From positions 620,001 to 684,000 of the forward strand of contig NZ_PZYZ01000001.1 in NCBI RefSeq assembly GCF_003047295.1: 64,000 bases of DNA, written 5' to 3'. Under the pieces are notes generated by a model. That model saw nothing but the letters and a program-made list of their open reading frames with translations, made no database searches and had not been told where the DNA came from. This document shows positions 25,548 to 35,132 of this stretch, one piece after another; positions within the stretch are counted from its first letter, which is position 1, and each line of letters opens with the position of its first letter. The position numbers and the translations under genes are program-made. The DNA comes from Nocardioides sediminis. Lineage in GTDB: Bacteria; Actinomycetota; Actinomycetes; Propionibacteriales; Nocardioidaceae.

Positions 25548-25620
25548 GTCCCGAGGTTACGAGGGGACCGATAACGGCGACTGATCCCCGAGGAGGTCGG
25601 GCCGTCGCCGCCCCGCGACG

Positions 25621-25680
25621 TAGTTTGGGACGAACTCGTAGGTGGATCGGCACGATCGCCCACGACTTCGTCCCAAACTA
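25621..25680. repeat. Long inverted repeat in a divergent intergenic region
   Basis: TAGTTTGGGACGAA (25621-25634) and TTCGTCCCAAACTA (25667-25680) are perfect 14-bp inverted arms. After one mismatch the pairing resumes with TCGT/ACGA. The 32-bp centre includes a short GATCGGCACGATC palindrome. It sits between the MpaB-like gene (minus) and the HhH protein gene (plus), where it could be an operator or a small mobile palindrome. Confidence 0.85.
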
Positions 25681-25748
25681 TCCGGGCGAGAGGTCCGTAC
25701 GACGCCCGACCGCGCGACATCGCGCGGCGGTGCTGACAGGCTGGTCCC

Positions 25749-26546
25749 ATGATGATCCGACCCGCCGAGCTGGCGGCGATCAAGGCGGGCACGGTGGACC
25801 TGGCCTTCCGGCGCTGGGCCAGGCCGCGGGTGGTGGTGGGGACCCGGATGCGGACGGCGGTCGGGCTGCTCGAGGTCACGTCGGTCGAGGAGGTCGCCGT
25901 GTCCCGTCTCCGGACAGAGGACGCGCGGCGGGCGGGGGCGCCCTCCCTCGCGGCGTTGAAGCAGGCGCTGGCCGTCCGGCCCGACGAGCCCGTGTGGCGC
26001 GTCGGCCTCGCCTGGGCGGGGCCCGACCCGCGCGAGGCCTTGCGCGAGTCCATCCCCGACGCCGCCGAGATCGAGCGGATCCTGGAGCGACTGGCGCGGC
26101 TGGACCGGGCGTCGTCGTACGGCGCGTGGACCCGCGAGACGCTGGACCTGATCGACCTCAACCCCGGCGTGCGCGCGCCCGACCTCGCGGCCCGGGTCGG
26201 ACGGGAGACCGCCGACTTCAAGAAGGACGTCCGCAAGCTCAAGGAGCTGGGGCTGACCGAGTCGCTCGCCATCGGTTACCTGCTCTCCCCGCGCGGCGCG
26301 GCGGTGGTCGACGCCGGCCTCCCCGCCCCGCGCGTGCGCGCGCCGCGGGACGAGGGCACGCCACTGCCGCGAGGCATCGGCGCCCCGGCCACCCGCGCCC
26401 TGCGCGAGCGCGGACTCACCACGCTCGAGCGGGTCGCCGACTGCACGGAGACCGACCTCGCGGCGACCCACGGTGTCGGTCCCGTGGCGATCGACCGGTT
26501 GCGCGAGGCACTGGCGGAGCGGGGACTGGCCTTCGCCGGGGAGTGA
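25749..26546 (+). CDS. Protein with ASCH/PUA-like N-terminus and C-terminal helix-hairpin-helix
   Basis: The 265-residue product is not a family I can name. The first 60 residues (IKAGTVDLAFRRWARPRVVV, then GTRMRTAVGLLEVTSVEEV) resemble ASCH-type RNA-binding domains. The middle (residues 130-190) looks like a winged-helix (LAARVGRETADFKKDVRKLK). The end contains an HhH-like stretch, ALRERGLTTLERVADCTETD followed by LAATHGVGPVAIDRLREAL. All three are nucleic-acid-binding motifs, so an RNA- or DNA-linked role is inferred. ATG 25749 and 25752 are both possible. The upstream inverted repeat may regulate it. Confidence 0.7.
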   Translation: MMIRPAELAAIKAGTVDLAFRRWARPRVVVGTRMRTAVGLLEVTSVEEVAVSRLRTEDARRAGAPSLAALKQALAVRPDEPVWRVGLAWAGPDPREALRESIPDAAEIERILERLARLDRASSYGAWTRETLDLIDLNPGVRAPDLAARVGRETADFKKDVRKLKELGLTESLAIGYLLSPRGAAVVDAGLPAPRVRAPRDEGTPLPRGIGAPATRALRERGLTTLERVADCTETDLAATHGVGPVAIDRLREALAERGLAFAGE

Positions 26547-26597
26547 CCGCCCCGTCGGTGCGGCGCGGGCTCGGCGCGCGAGCCGGCCGGTGCACGG

Positions 26598-27197
26598 TCA
26601 GTGCACGAGGAGGCCGACGCCCAGGGCGCCCATGACCACGGCGATGCCGGAGTCCAGCACCCGCCAGGCCGAGGGACGCGCGAAGACGCCCCGCAGCGCC
26701 CGGGCCCCGAACCCGAGCGTGGGGAACCACACCGCGCTCGCCGCGAGCGCACCCGCACAGAACCACCAGCGCTGGTCGTCGAAGCTGTTGGCCACCGTGC
26801 CCAGCATCAGGATGGCGTCGAGGTAGAAGTGCGGGTTGAGCCACGTCAGCGCCAGGGTGAGCAGCACGGCCCGGCGCACGGTCATCGAGCTGCCGCCCTC
26901 GGCGTCCAGGGCCACCGGACGCCAGGCACGCATCGCCGACTGCACGCCGAAGGCGAGCAGGTAGAGCCCGCCGCCGACCTGTGCGACGGGGAGGACCGCC
27001 GGCCAGCGCTCCAGGACGACACCGAAGCCGGCGACCCCGGCGGTGATGGCGACCACGTCGGAGAGCATGCACACCACGATCACCGGCAGGACGTGCTCGC
27101 CACGGATGCCCTGACGGAGGACGAACGCGTTCTGCGCGCCGACGGCGACGATGAGGGCGAGACCGGTCAGCACGCCGGTGAGGAAGATGCTCAGCAT
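26598..27197 (-). CDS. LysE/ArgO family amino acid exporter
   Basis: From ATG at 27197 the 199-residue membrane protein has the LysE pattern: FLTGVLTGLALIVAVGAQNAF followed by VLRQGIRGEHVL, a middle TLALTWLNPHFYLDAILMLG (NPH motif), and about six hydrophobic segments. It exports basic amino acids such as lysine or arginine. It is divergent from an ArgP/LysG-type regulator 72 bp away, the classic control arrangement known from Corynebacterium lysE/lysG. A longer start at 27242 overlaps the regulatory region and is rejected. Confidence 0.9.
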   Translation of the reverse strand: MLSIFLTGVLTGLALIVAVGAQNAFVLRQGIRGEHVLPVIVVCMLSDVVAITAGVAGFGVVLERWPAVLPVAQVGGGLYLLAFGVQSAMRAWRPVALDAEGGSSMTVRRAVLLTLALTWLNPHFYLDAILMLGTVANSFDDQRWWFCAGALAASAVWFPTLGFGARALRGVFARPSAWRVLDSGIAVVMGALGVGLLVH

Positions 27198-27223
27198 GCA
27201 GACCACGCTAGGTGCGGCCGGGG

Positions 27224-27239
27224 CTTCAATCCAGCGAAG
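27224..27239. promoter_or_regulatory. Candidate LysR-type operator between exporter and regulator
   Basis: CTTCAATCCAGCGAAG is an interrupted palindrome (CTTC-N8-GAAG) fitting the T-N11-A rule for LysR-type sites (TTCAATCCAGCGAA). It lies within the 72-bp divergent spacer, where LysG/ArgP would bind with lysine or arginine. Confidence 0.45.
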
Positions 27240-27269
27240 CATTGTGAAGAATCATTAGACTCTCTAAGT

Positions 27270-28181
27270 ATGAAAGACGTCACCCAGATCGACCCTGTGG
27301 CCCTGCGCACACTGGCCACGGCCGTGCGCCTCGGCACCTTCGAGGCGACGGCCCGGGAGCTCCACGTCACCCCGTCCGCGGTGAGCCAGCGGATCAAGGC
27401 GCTGGAGACCCACGTGGGCCGGGTGCTGCTCCACCGGGTCAAGCCGCTGGAGGCCACCGAGGCGGGGCACGTGCTGGTCCGGCTGGCTGCGCAGACCGAG
27501 CTGCTGGAGCGTGAGGCGGTCGCCGAGCTGCTCGAGGGGGAGGACCCGGACGAGGACGACCCGTTCGCGGCGGTGCCGATCGCGGTCAACGCCGACGCGC
27601 TCTACACCTGGCTCATCGACGCCCTCATGGAGGTGCAGGAGTCGCACCGCGTCACCTTCGAGATCCTGCGGGAGGACCAGTCCCGCACGACCGAGCGGCT
27701 GCGGCGCGGGGACGTGATGGCTGCGGTGACGTCCGACCCGCGGCCGGTGCCCGGCTGCCGCGTGGTGCGGCTCGGGACGATGCGCTACCTCGCGGTGGCC
27801 ACCCCGCGGTGGATGGCGGGTCACCTGCCCGACGGCGCCACGCCTATGGCGCTGGCGCGCGTGCCCCTCATCGCCTTCGACCGCAACGACACCCTCCAGC
27901 ACGACTTCCTGAAGAAGGTCACGCGCCGGCACCTGGCGCCGCCGGTGACGTGGATCCCGTCGGTGGCCGAGTTCGACAACGCGGTCAGGCGGGGGATGGG
28001 CTGGGGGATGATCCCCGAGGTGCAGGTCCGGGCCGACCTCGACCGTGGGCGGCTGGTCGAGATCGTGCCCGGGCGCCACAGCGACGTACCGCTGTTCTGG
28101 CAGCACTGGCGCCTGGAGTCACCGCTGATGGCCGACCTGACGGCCGCCGTCACCGGCGCCGCGCGCGGCTGGCTCAGCTGA
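27270..28181 (+). CDS. LysR-type regulator, ArgP/LysG subgroup
   Basis: The 303-residue protein has an HTH GTFEATARELHVTPSAVSQR within residues 20-45 and a substrate-binding domain ending DLTAAVTGAARGWLS. The HTH form AVSQRIKALE and the divergent LysE-type exporter place it in the ArgP/LysG group, which activates the exporter when lysine, arginine or histidine accumulates. The start is the ATG at 27270; a very A/T-rich 30 bp (for this genome) precedes it. Confidence 0.9.
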   Translation: MKDVTQIDPVALRTLATAVRLGTFEATARELHVTPSAVSQRIKALETHVGRVLLHRVKPLEATEAGHVLVRLAAQTELLEREAVAELLEGEDPDEDDPFAAVPIAVNADALYTWLIDALMEVQESHRVTFEILREDQSRTTERLRRGDVMAAVTSDPRPVPGCRVVRLGTMRYLAVATPRWMAGHLPDGATPMALARVPLIAFDRNDTLQHDFLKKVTRRHLAPPVTWIPSVAEFDNAVRRGMGWGMIPEVQVRADLDRGRLVEIVPGRHSDVPLFWQHWRLESPLMADLTAAVTGAARGWLS

Positions 28182-28199
28182 CGGAGCCGGGCGGACCCG

Positions 28200-28973
28200 T
28201 CAGAGCACCTTGGACAGGAACGCCTGGGTGCGCTCGTGCTGGGGGTTGCCCAGCACCGTGCGCGGGTCGCCCTCCTCGAGGATGACGCCGCCGTCCATGA
28301 AGACCAGCTTGTCGCCCACCTCGCGGGCGAAGCCCATCTCGTGGGTCACGACCATCATCGTCATGCCCTCGGCGGCCAGGTCCTTCATGACCGCCAGCAC
28401 GTCGCCGACCAGCTCGGGATCGAGCGCCGAGGTGGGCTCGTCGAAGAGCATCAGGTCGGGCTGCATCGACAGTGCGCGGGCGATCGCCACGCGCTGCTGC
28501 TGGCCGCCGGAGAGGTGCGCCGGGTAGGCGTCCTCCTTCTCCTCCAGGCCGACCTTGGCGAGGTTGGCGCGCGCGATCTCGACGGCCTCGGCCTTCTTGC
28601 GCCCGGCGACCTTCTCCTGCGCGATGGTCAGGTTGCGCAGCACCGTCATGTGCGGGAAGAGGTTGAAGCTCTGGAACACGATGCCGATCCGGGCGCGCAG
28701 CTTGTCGATGTCCGCGTCGGGGTCCGTGATCTCGTCGCCCTCGACGAAGATCCTGCCGCTGGTGGGCGTCTCGAGCATGTTGACGCAGCGCAGCAACGTC
28801 GACTTGCCCGAGCCGGACGGGCCGATCACGCAGACGACCTGGCCCTCGTCGACGTGGAAGTCGATCCCCTTGAGGACCTCGTTGTCGCCGAAGTACTTGT
28901 GCAGGTCCTGGACGTCGATCGCGGCGTTGGCGCGGTCGCCCTCGACCCTGGGGGCGGTGCTCTCGGTGGTCAT
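28200..28973 (-). CDS. Polar amino acid ABC transporter ATP-binding protein
   Basis: The 257-residue ATPase has Walker [25 protein letters not shown], Walker [15 protein letters not shown] and the H-loop VVTHEMGFA, with the GlnQ-like end [18 protein letters not shown]. It is the third gene of a binding protein-permease-ATPase operon. Its ATG overlaps the permease stop by one base (TGATG). The substrate is a polar amino acid; nearness to the LysE/LysR pair makes a basic amino acid conceivable, but that is weak evidence. Confidence 0.92.
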   Translation of the reverse strand: MTTESTAPRVEGDRANAAIDVQDLHKYFGDNEVLKGIDFHVDEGQVVCVIGPSGSGKSTLLRCVNMLETPTSGRIFVEGDEITDPDADIDKLRARIGIVFQSFNLFPHMTVLRNLTIAQEKVAGRKKAEAVEIARANLAKVGLEEKEDAYPAHLSGGQQQRVAIARALSMQPDLMLFDEPTSALDPELVGDVLAVMKDLAAEGMTMMVVTHEMGFAREVGDKLVFMDGGVILEEGDPRTVLGNPQHERTQAFLSKVL

Positions 28974-29764
28974 CAGCGGGCCCTCTCCGAACGGCTCTCC
29001 ATGCGGCGTACGACGATCGACAGCGGCACGGTGATCAGCAGGTAGCACAGGCCGATCACGATGATCGGCGTCAGGTTGGCGGCGGTGTTCATGCCCTCGC
29101 GACCGAACTTGGTGAGCTCGTACTCGCTCAGCGCCAGCCCGAGGATGTAGACCAGGGACGAGTCCTTGGTCAGCAGGATCAGCTCGTTGGTCAGCGGCGG
29201 CAGGATGATGCGGAACGCCTGCGGCACGACGACGCTGATCATCGCCCGCGAGTGGGACATGCCCAGCGACCGGGCCGCCTCCATCTGGCCCTTCGGCACC
29301 GCCTGGATGCCGGCGCGGATGGTCTCGGCCATGTAGGCGCCGCCGACCAGGCCGAGCGCCAGGGTGACGATCCCGAGGTTGCCGAAGGGGATCTGGCGGT
29401 CGGGGAACGCCAGGTTGAAGCCGACGCTGAGCGCGATGAAGACGACCAGTGCCGGGAGCCCCCGGAAGAGCTCGATGATGCCGGTGGCGATCCACCGGTA
29501 CGGGCCCACGCTGGACAGGCGCATGAGGGCGAGGATCAGCCCCAGCACCAGTCCGAACGTGAACCCGCACGCGGTGTAGATGATCGTGTTCTTCAGCGCG
29601 ATCGTGATGACGTCGGGGAACTGGGCCTTGACGACCTCCCAGTCCCAGAACGCCCGCCGCAGCTGCTCCCAGTCGGCGAACAGGGCGATCGCCAGCAGGA
29701 CGAGCACGAGGACGGCGTACTGGACGTAGCGCAGCCTCGCGGCACGCTGGCGGGGACTCGCCAT
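28973..29764 (-). CDS. Amino acid ABC transporter permease
   Basis: The 263-residue permease has an N-terminal extra helix ([17 protein letters not shown]), then the HisM/GlnP core '[22 protein letters not shown]', and the EAA loop ([20 protein letters not shown]). Several transmembrane segments follow and the tail is basic ([11 protein letters not shown]). It forms a homodimer channel with the ATPase at 28200 and is fed by the lipoprotein at 29818. Confidence 0.92.
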   Translation of the reverse strand: MASPRQRAARLRYVQYAVLVLVLLAIALFADWEQLRRAFWDWEVVKAQFPDVITIALKNTIIYTACGFTFGLVLGLILALMRLSSVGPYRWIATGIIELFRGLPALVVFIALSVGFNLAFPDRQIPFGNLGIVTLALGLVGGAYMAETIRAGIQAVPKGQMEAARSLGMSHSRAMISVVVPQAFRIILPPLTNELILLTKDSSLVYILGLALSEYELTKFGREGMNTAANLTPIIVIGLCYLLITVPLSIVVRRMESRSERAR

Positions 29765-29817
29765 GGGTCAGGTCACCTTCTGTCAGGTCGGTCTTCGACG
29801 GTTGGGAGCGGGAGACG

Positions 29818-30606
29818 TCAGCTGGCCGAGGTGCCGAACCACTTCTCGTACGCCGCGTCGTACTCGTCGCTCGCGATGGCGTCGTTGATGACGGTCAGCA
29901 GCTCGTCGTTCTCGCCCTTCTGCACCGAGAAGCCGTAGACGTCGCCGGTCTCGAACTCCGCGCCGACCTCGACGTCGGGGTTCTGGCTGGCGAAGTAGTT
30001 GAGCAGGCCGTTGTCGTTGACGCCCGCGTCGGCCTTGCCGGTCTTGACGGCCTGCTGCATGAGGGCGGAGTCCTCGAAGGAGATGATCTTGGTGTCCTCG
30101 GGCGCGTTCTCGCGCACGTAGTCGGCGCCGGTGGTGGCGTCCTGGACGGCGACGGTCTTGCCGGACAGGTCGTCGAGCGTGGAGTAGCCGGCGCCCTTCT
30201 TCATCAGCAGCGCCTGCTTGGCCTCGAAGTACTGGTCGGTGAAGTCCATGACGGCCTCGCGCTCGTCGGTGATCGACATGGCACCCGCGGCGACGTCGCA
30301 CTGGCCGGTGTTGAGCGCTTCACCCGAGACGATGGTCTCCCAGCCGATGTCGACGACCTCGTGGTCGAGGCCCTCGGCGTCCGCGGCGATCTTGAGGACG
30401 TCGATGTCGAAGCCGACGACCTCGCCGCCCTCGGTGAACTCGAAGGGCTCGTAGGGCAGGTGGGTGCAGATGGTCAGGGTGCCGTCCTTGACGAGCGACA
30501 CGCCCGACTCGGTGGTGGTGGTCGAGCTGTCGTCCCTGGCGCAGCCCGCGACGGCGAGGGCGAGGGCGAGGACACTGATTCCGGAGGCGATGGATCGAAG
30601 ATTCAT
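29818..30606 (-). CDS. Amino acid ABC transporter substrate-binding lipoprotein
   Basis: This 262-residue protein has a lipobox AVAGC with Cys22 and a Ser/Thr linker. A type 3 solute-binding fold follows: [20 protein letters not shown] at the N-terminus of the mature part, [20 protein letters not shown] and GSxxDY-like GADYVREN later. It captures a polar amino acid at the membrane surface and delivers it to the permease 53 bp downstream. It is divergent from the DUF1697 gene, and the 69-bp spacer should hold both promoters. Confidence 0.92.
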   Translation of the reverse strand: MNLRSIASGISVLALALAVAGCARDDSSTTTTESGVSLVKDGTLTICTHLPYEPFEFTEGGEVVGFDIDVLKIAADAEGLDHEVVDIGWETIVSGEALNTGQCDVAAGAMSITDEREAVMDFTDQYFEAKQALLMKKGAGYSTLDDLSGKTVAVQDATTGADYVRENAPEDTKIISFEDSALMQQAVKTGKADAGVNDNGLLNYFASQNPDVEVGAEFETGDVYGFSVQKGENDELLTVINDAIASDEYDAAYEKWFGTSAS

Positions 30607-30675
30607 GGGAGCACCCTAGACCGGCGAGGTCACAGGAAGGTCGCATACGTCACACAGTCGCGGCATGATGCGCGG

Positions 30676-31230
30676 ATGCCGACCTACGTGGCGTTCCTGC
30701 GGGCCATCAACCTCGGCGCGACCCGCAAGTTCCCCCGGGACGCGATCCGGGCGGTCGTCGAGTCCACCGGTGCCCGGGACGTCGAGACCTACATCAACAC
30801 CGGCAACGTGCGCCTGACCACCGGCCTGCGCTCGACGACCAGGGTCGCCACCGTCCTCGAGGAGGCCTTCTCGGCGGACCGCGGCTTCGAGGTCCCCACC
30901 GTGGTGCTGACCCAGGCGGAGCTCGTCGCCATCGCGGCGGACGCGGACGAGCTGGCCGCCGGGCACGAGCGCCTGGGGATGCAGTACGTCTCGCTGCTCA
31001 AGGAGGCGCCCACGCCCGCCCAGGTGCGCGAGATCGAGCGCGCGATCGAGGCGGCGGAGCTCGAGGGTGAGCGGCTGGTGGTGCGGGGGAGGGGTGCCCA
31101 CCTCCTGATGGACGAGCGCGACAGCTACCACCGGGCCCGGCTCTCGAACGACTACGTCGAGAAGCGCCTCGGCGTGTCGACCAACCGCAACGCGCGCGTC
31201 ATCCGGGAGCTCGCCACGCGCTGGGGCTGA
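30676..31230 (+). CDS. DUF1697 family protein
   Basis: The 184-residue product begins MPTYVAFLRAINLGATRKFP, the standard DUF1697 opening, followed by TYINTGNVRLTT and a C-terminal LSNDYVEKRLGVSTNRNARV. The family has a ferredoxin-like fold and no assigned function. The length is normal. It is monocistronic, convergent with the CotH-like gene whose stop lies 17 bp away. Confidence 0.9.
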   Translation: MPTYVAFLRAINLGATRKFPRDAIRAVVESTGARDVETYINTGNVRLTTGLRSTTRVATVLEEAFSADRGFEVPTVVLTQAELVAIAADADELAAGHERLGMQYVSLLKEAPTPAQVREIERAIEAAELEGERLVVRGRGAHLLMDERDSYHRARLSNDYVEKRLGVSTNRNARVIRELATRWG

Positions 31231-31246
31231 GGCGCTGGGGCCGGGG

Positions 31247-32794
31247 TCAACGCCGGTCGTTGGCGGCGATCTTGACCGTGAGCCGCGCGGGCGAGCCGAC
31301 GATGACCCCCGGCGTGGGCTGGAGCTTGACCTTGATGGTCTCCCGGTCCTCCCGCTCGCGGTCGTCGACCAGCGTGATGGGGATCGACCGCACCGAGCGG
31401 CCGGGCTCGAAGACCAGGGTGCCGGCGGAGAGCTCGTAGTCGGCGCCGGCGGTGGCGGTGCCGCCCACGACCTGGTAGCCGACGGTCACCGGCTCCGCGT
31501 GCTGGCCGAGCAGCCGCACGCGCGGTCGCAGCACCCGGGCCCTCTCCGGGACGCTGGTGAAGCCCCGGACGAAGCCGGCCTCGGGGTTGCTCATCCACGC
31601 GACCCGCTGGGACAGCCAGTCCTGCAGGAAGGCGACCTCGCCGTCGAACGACTCGGCGTGCTTGCTGCCGGCCACCAGCTCGGTCCCGGCGTGCCACAGC
31701 GCCCAGTCGGCCTCAGCCGTGGCGCGCAGCGGGGTCGCGGCGGCAGGCAGCTGGGAGATGATCCGGTCGATCCGCGGGCGCAGCGTGGTCCAGCGCTGCT
31801 TGACGCGGGCCGCGAAGGCGGGGTCCTTCATCATCCGGGCGATCCAGTGCCGACCAAGCCGGGTGTGCCAGCCGCGGGGCGGGGTCGACCGGCGGAACCC
31901 GGTGCCGGCGCTCAGGTCGAAGTCCCAGACCGGCCCCATCTCGAGCTTGCCGCCCGGCGTCCAGCGGACGTAGACGCTGGAGAAGAAGTTGGAGTCCTGG
32001 TTGCGGAAGAGCTCCTCGACCAGGTACCAGTCGATGAAGCTGCCGAGGTCGACGTACGGGCGGTAGCCCCGCTTGCGGTCGGTGAACCGCTTGCCGTAGA
32101 GCGCCTTCTCGAAGGCCTGGACGTGGCGGCGGACCCGGATGATGTCGCCGCGCGTGGGGTCGTCGGGGTCCTTGAAGACGATGGGCGTACGACGCCGCAC
32201 CGTGCGGAAGCCGCGGTCCCCGTCGCGCACGAACCGCTCGTTGATCTCCAGGAGGTAGGCGTCGTCGGGGATGTCGACCCGGCCGGGCTTGACCTCCACC
32301 TGCTCGGTGAGCTGGTACATCCCCTGGGAGGCATCGTTGAGCACCAGCTCGACGAAGCGGCTCTGCGGGGTCCAGGACATCCGGGTCCGGTCGGCGACGG
32401 CGAACGCGGTGTGGGTCCGCAGAGCGGACCGGTCGGCCGCGTTGGCCAGCAGGACCCAGTCCTCCTGCGGAGTCGTGCCGACGAGGGCCGCGTCCTCGCC
32501 CAGCTTGACCTTGTAGGGCTTCTTGGGGAAGTTCCACGTCGAGTTGCCGCGGCCCTTGATCTCGAGCGGGTGCGTGACGCCGTCGAGGGTCAGGGTGCCG
32601 GTGACGTAGTCGTCCCGGTTGAGGATGGGTGCGCCACCGTCGGTGTTGACGACGAGCTGGGTGGGGACGCCCGGCACCCAGGCGCTCCGGGCCTCGTCGC
32701 CGTGGCCGCTCCCGCTCGCCGCGGACGGCGTCAGGGTGACGGCGAGCAGACAGGCGACGCCCGCCGCGACGATGGTGCGAGGTGCTCTCGACAT
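31247..32794 (-). CDS. Secreted CotH kinase-like protein with C-terminal Calx-beta domain
   Basis: From ATG at 32794 the 515-residue protein has a signal peptide (TIVAAGVACLLAVTLTPSAA). A CotH core covers about residues 60-400, with IKGRGNSTWNFPKKPYKVKL, QLTEQVEVKPGRVDI and the metal-binding VWDFDLSAG. A Calx-beta domain covers about residues 420-510 (TATAGADYELSAGTLVFEPG). CotH proteins are atypical kinases first seen in spore coats. Here, without sporulation genes, an extracellular matrix or surface role is likelier. The Calx-beta unit may bind calcium. Confidence 0.87.
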   Translation of the reverse strand: MSRAPRTIVAAGVACLLAVTLTPSAASGSGHGDEARSAWVPGVPTQLVVNTDGGAPILNRDDYVTGTLTLDGVTHPLEIKGRGNSTWNFPKKPYKVKLGEDAALVGTTPQEDWVLLANAADRSALRTHTAFAVADRTRMSWTPQSRFVELVLNDASQGMYQLTEQVEVKPGRVDIPDDAYLLEINERFVRDGDRGFRTVRRRTPIVFKDPDDPTRGDIIRVRRHVQAFEKALYGKRFTDRKRGYRPYVDLGSFIDWYLVEELFRNQDSNFFSSVYVRWTPGGKLEMGPVWDFDLSAGTGFRRSTPPRGWHTRLGRHWIARMMKDPAFAARVKQRWTTLRPRIDRIISQLPAAATPLRATAEADWALWHAGTELVAGSKHAESFDGEVAFLQDWLSQRVAWMSNPEAGFVRGFTSVPERARVLRPRVRLLGQHAEPVTVGYQVVGGTATAGADYELSAGTLVFEPGRSVRSIPITLVDDREREDRETIKVKLQPTPGVIVGSPARLTVKIAANDRR

Positions 32795-32893
32795 TGGTGT
32801 CCCCCAGGTCCCGGGCGAGCCCGGGGTCGTGCGAGCCGATGGTCTGGACCGCTGGAGCATCACCATAGGACGACCGCGTGCCCGGCGGGTGCT

Positions 32894-34171
32894 CTAGACG
32901 TGCAGCGTCTCGATGACCGGCTCGCCCCGGGAGAGCTTGCTGGCGGCCCGCGGCAGCTCCGCGCGGGCCCGCAGGTGGTGTCTGCGCGCCTCGTCCAGGG
33001 TCGTCCGGCCGACCACCTCGCCGCCCGAGACGAGCGGGACGAGGAGCTGCCGGTGGTGCGCGTCGTCCGGGGCCGCCGTGCCGACCACCTCGGTGGTGGC
33101 GACGCCCGAGTCGTCGAGGCGTCTCGAGGCGTGCTTGCGACCGCCGACCGAGCCCTTGTCCGTCGACTTCTTGGCCACCGACACCATCTCGCCGTCGTCC
33201 CCGGCCCGGGCCACCAGCTTGTAGACGAACCCGCACGTCGGGTGCCCGGAGCCGGTGACCAGCTCGGTGCCCACGCCGTACCCGTCCACGGGGGCGGCGG
33301 CGAGGGCGGCGATCGCGTGCTCGTCGAGGTCGCTGGTCACCACGATCCGGGTCCCGGTGGCGCCGAGCGCGTCGAGCTGCGCGCGGACCTCGTGCGCGAG
33401 CACGCCCAGGTCGCCCGAGTCCAGGCGGACGGCGCCGAGCTCCGGGCCCGCGATCTCCACGCCGGCCTGCACGGCCTCGGCGACGTCGTAGGTGTCGACC
33501 AGCAGGGTGGTGCCCACGCCGAGCGAGTCGACCTGGGCGCGGAACGCGTCGGCCTCGGTGTCGTGGAGCAGGACGAAGGAGTGCGCGGCCGTGCCGGTCG
33601 TCGGCACCCCCCAGCGCTGCCGGGCCGCGAGGTTGGAGGTGCTCGCGAACCCCGCGACGTACGCCGCTCGGGCGGCCGCCACGGCGGCCTCCTCGTGGGT
33701 GCGCCGCGAGCCCATCTCGATGCAGGGCCGCGTCCCGGCGGCCCACGTCATCCGGGAGGCGGCCGAGGCGATCGCCGAGTCGTGGTTGTAGATCGACAGG
33801 AGCACGGTCTCCAGCACGACCGCCTCGGCGAAGCCGCCCTCGACCACCAGCAGCGGTGAGTAGGGGAAGTAGGCCTCGCCCTCGGCGTACCCCCAGACGT
33901 CCCCGGAGAAGCGGTACGACGCCAGCCACTCGCAGGTGCGCTCATCGACCACGTCCAAGAGCTGGGCGACGTCCTCGTCGGTGAACCGGAAGGACTCGAT
34001 CGCGTCCAGCGCCCGGCCGACCCCGGCGACCACGCCGTAGCGGCGGCCCTCGGGCAGCCGCCGGGGGAAGAGCTCGAAGACCGAGCGCCGGTCGGCGGTG
34101 CCGGCGTGCAGCGAGGCCTGGACCATGGTGAGCTCGTAGTGGTCGGTCAGCAGCGCCGTCGATCGGGTCAC
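32894..34171 (-). CDS. pncB: Nicotinate phosphoribosyltransferase
   Basis: The 425-residue enzyme matches class I nicotinate PRTases: [15 protein letters not shown] at the N-terminus, [19 protein letters not shown] with the conserved His, [20 protein letters not shown] and [13 protein letters not shown]. It makes NaMN from nicotinate and PRPP in NAD salvage. Divergence from clpS is conserved in other actinobacteria (Rv1330c/Rv1331 in M. tuberculosis), with 57 bp between starts. The GTG start at 34171 is chosen because upstream sequence lacks family character. Confidence 0.94.
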   Translation of the reverse strand: MTRSTALLTDHYELTMVQASLHAGTADRRSVFELFPRRLPEGRRYGVVAGVGRALDAIESFRFTDEDVAQLLDVVDERTCEWLASYRFSGDVWGYAEGEAYFPYSPLLVVEGGFAEAVVLETVLLSIYNHDSAIASAASRMTWAAGTRPCIEMGSRRTHEEAAVAAARAAYVAGFASTSNLAARQRWGVPTTGTAAHSFVLLHDTEADAFRAQVDSLGVGTTLLVDTYDVAEAVQAGVEIAGPELGAVRLDSGDLGVLAHEVRAQLDALGATGTRIVVTSDLDEHAIAALAAAPVDGYGVGTELVTGSGHPTCGFVYKLVARAGDDGEMVSVAKKSTDKGSVGGRKHASRRLDDSGVATTEVVGTAAPDDAHHRQLLVPLVSGGEVVGRTTLDEARRHHLRARAELPRAASKLSRGEPVIETLHV

Positions 34172-34228
34172 GTCCCCACCCTCGCACGCCGCGAGAGGAG
34201 CGCTCGGGTGCTGTGCCACCATGGCCTC

Positions 34229-34525
34229 GTGTCTGCTGCAAGCCCTGTCGAGGTCGATCCGACGCTGACGCCGGACGAGATCACGTTCCTGGCGAAGCCG
34301 TGGGTCACCATCGTCTGGAACGACCCGGTCAACCTGATGTCCTACGTGTCCTTCGTGTTCCAGAAGTACTTCGGCTACGACAAGGCCAAGGCCGAACGGC
34401 TGATGATGGAGGTGCACACCGACGGCAAGTCCGTGGTGTCCACCGGCACCCGCGAGGAGATGGAGCGCGACGTGCAGGCCATGCACGAGTACGGGTTGTG
34501 GGCGACGATGGAGCGCGCCTCATGA
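34229..34525 (+). CDS. clpS: ATP-dependent Clp protease adaptor ClpS
   Basis: The 98-residue protein carries the ClpS core [20 protein letters not shown], then [20 protein letters not shown] and [17 protein letters not shown], which form the N-degron pocket and ClpC/A-binding face. It delivers N-end rule substrates to ClpCP or ClpAP. GTG at 34229 gives the usual short N-terminal arm. It begins the conserved clpS-DUF2017-mec-cysO-cysM block. Confidence 0.94.
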   Translation: MSAASPVEVDPTLTPDEITFLAKPWVTIVWNDPVNLMSYVSFVFQKYFGYDKAKAERLMMEVHTDGKSVVSTGTREEMERDVQAMHEYGLWATMERAS

Positions 34526-34547
34526 GCGGCAGCGAGGGGTGGGCACA

Positions 34548-35132
34548 GTGACGGGCTTCGCCCGCCACCGCCGGAGTCGCCTCGTCATCGCCACCTTCAC
34601 CGGCTTCGAGGCCGACCTGCTGCGCTCCCTGGCCTCGCAGGTCGTCGAGCTGCTGCGCAACGAAGCCGCTGTGCCCGACGAGGGCCGCGACCCGTTCGAG
34701 GCGATGATGGACTTCTCCGGCCCCACGACGGCTCCCGAGGACCCGGTGCTGCAGCGCCTCTTCCCGACGGCGTACGCCGACGACGAAGAGGCGGCCGCGG
34801 AGTTCCGGCGCTTCACCGAGGGGACGCTGCGCGACGGCAAGGCCGCCGCGGCGTGCGCGATCATCGACGGCCTCGAGGAGGCTGGCCTGCCGCCCGAGCT
34901 CACCGAGGACGGCCTGATGATCGACGTCGAGCTCGACGAGCCGACCGCCGAGACCTGGATGCGCTCGTTCACCGACATCCGGCTGGCCCTGGCCACGCGG
35001 CTCGGCGTCGAGGAGGGCGACGAGGAGAAGTGGCACTCGCTGCCCGACGACGACCCCCGCGCCCAGGCCCACGACATCTACGAGTGGGTCGGCTGGCTGC
35101 AGGAGACGCTCGTCGAGGCGCTCACGTCGTGA
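34548..35132 (+). CDS. DUF2017 protein (AosR/Rv1332 family)
   Basis: The 194-residue protein lies between clpS and mec as Rv1332 does in M. tuberculosis and has the DUF2017 signature: FEADLLRSLASQVVELL, PFEAMMDFSGP and a C-terminal DIYEWVGWLQETLVEAL. The mycobacterial member AosR is reported to be a redox-sensing regulator of the mec-cysO-cysM genes. Here only one Cys (Cys103) is present, so an intramolecular disulfide switch is impossible. GTG at 34548 is preferred because GAGGGG lies 8 bp upstream; GTG 34539 is the alternative. Confidence 0.85.
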   Translation: MTGFARHRRSRLVIATFTGFEADLLRSLASQVVELLRNEAAVPDEGRDPFEAMMDFSGPTTAPEDPVLQRLFPTAYADDEEAAAEFRRFTEGTLRDGKAAAACAIIDGLEEAGLPPELTEDGLMIDVELDEPTAETWMRSFTDIRLALATRLGVEEGDEEKWHSLPDDDPRAQAHDIYEWVGWLQETLVEALTS

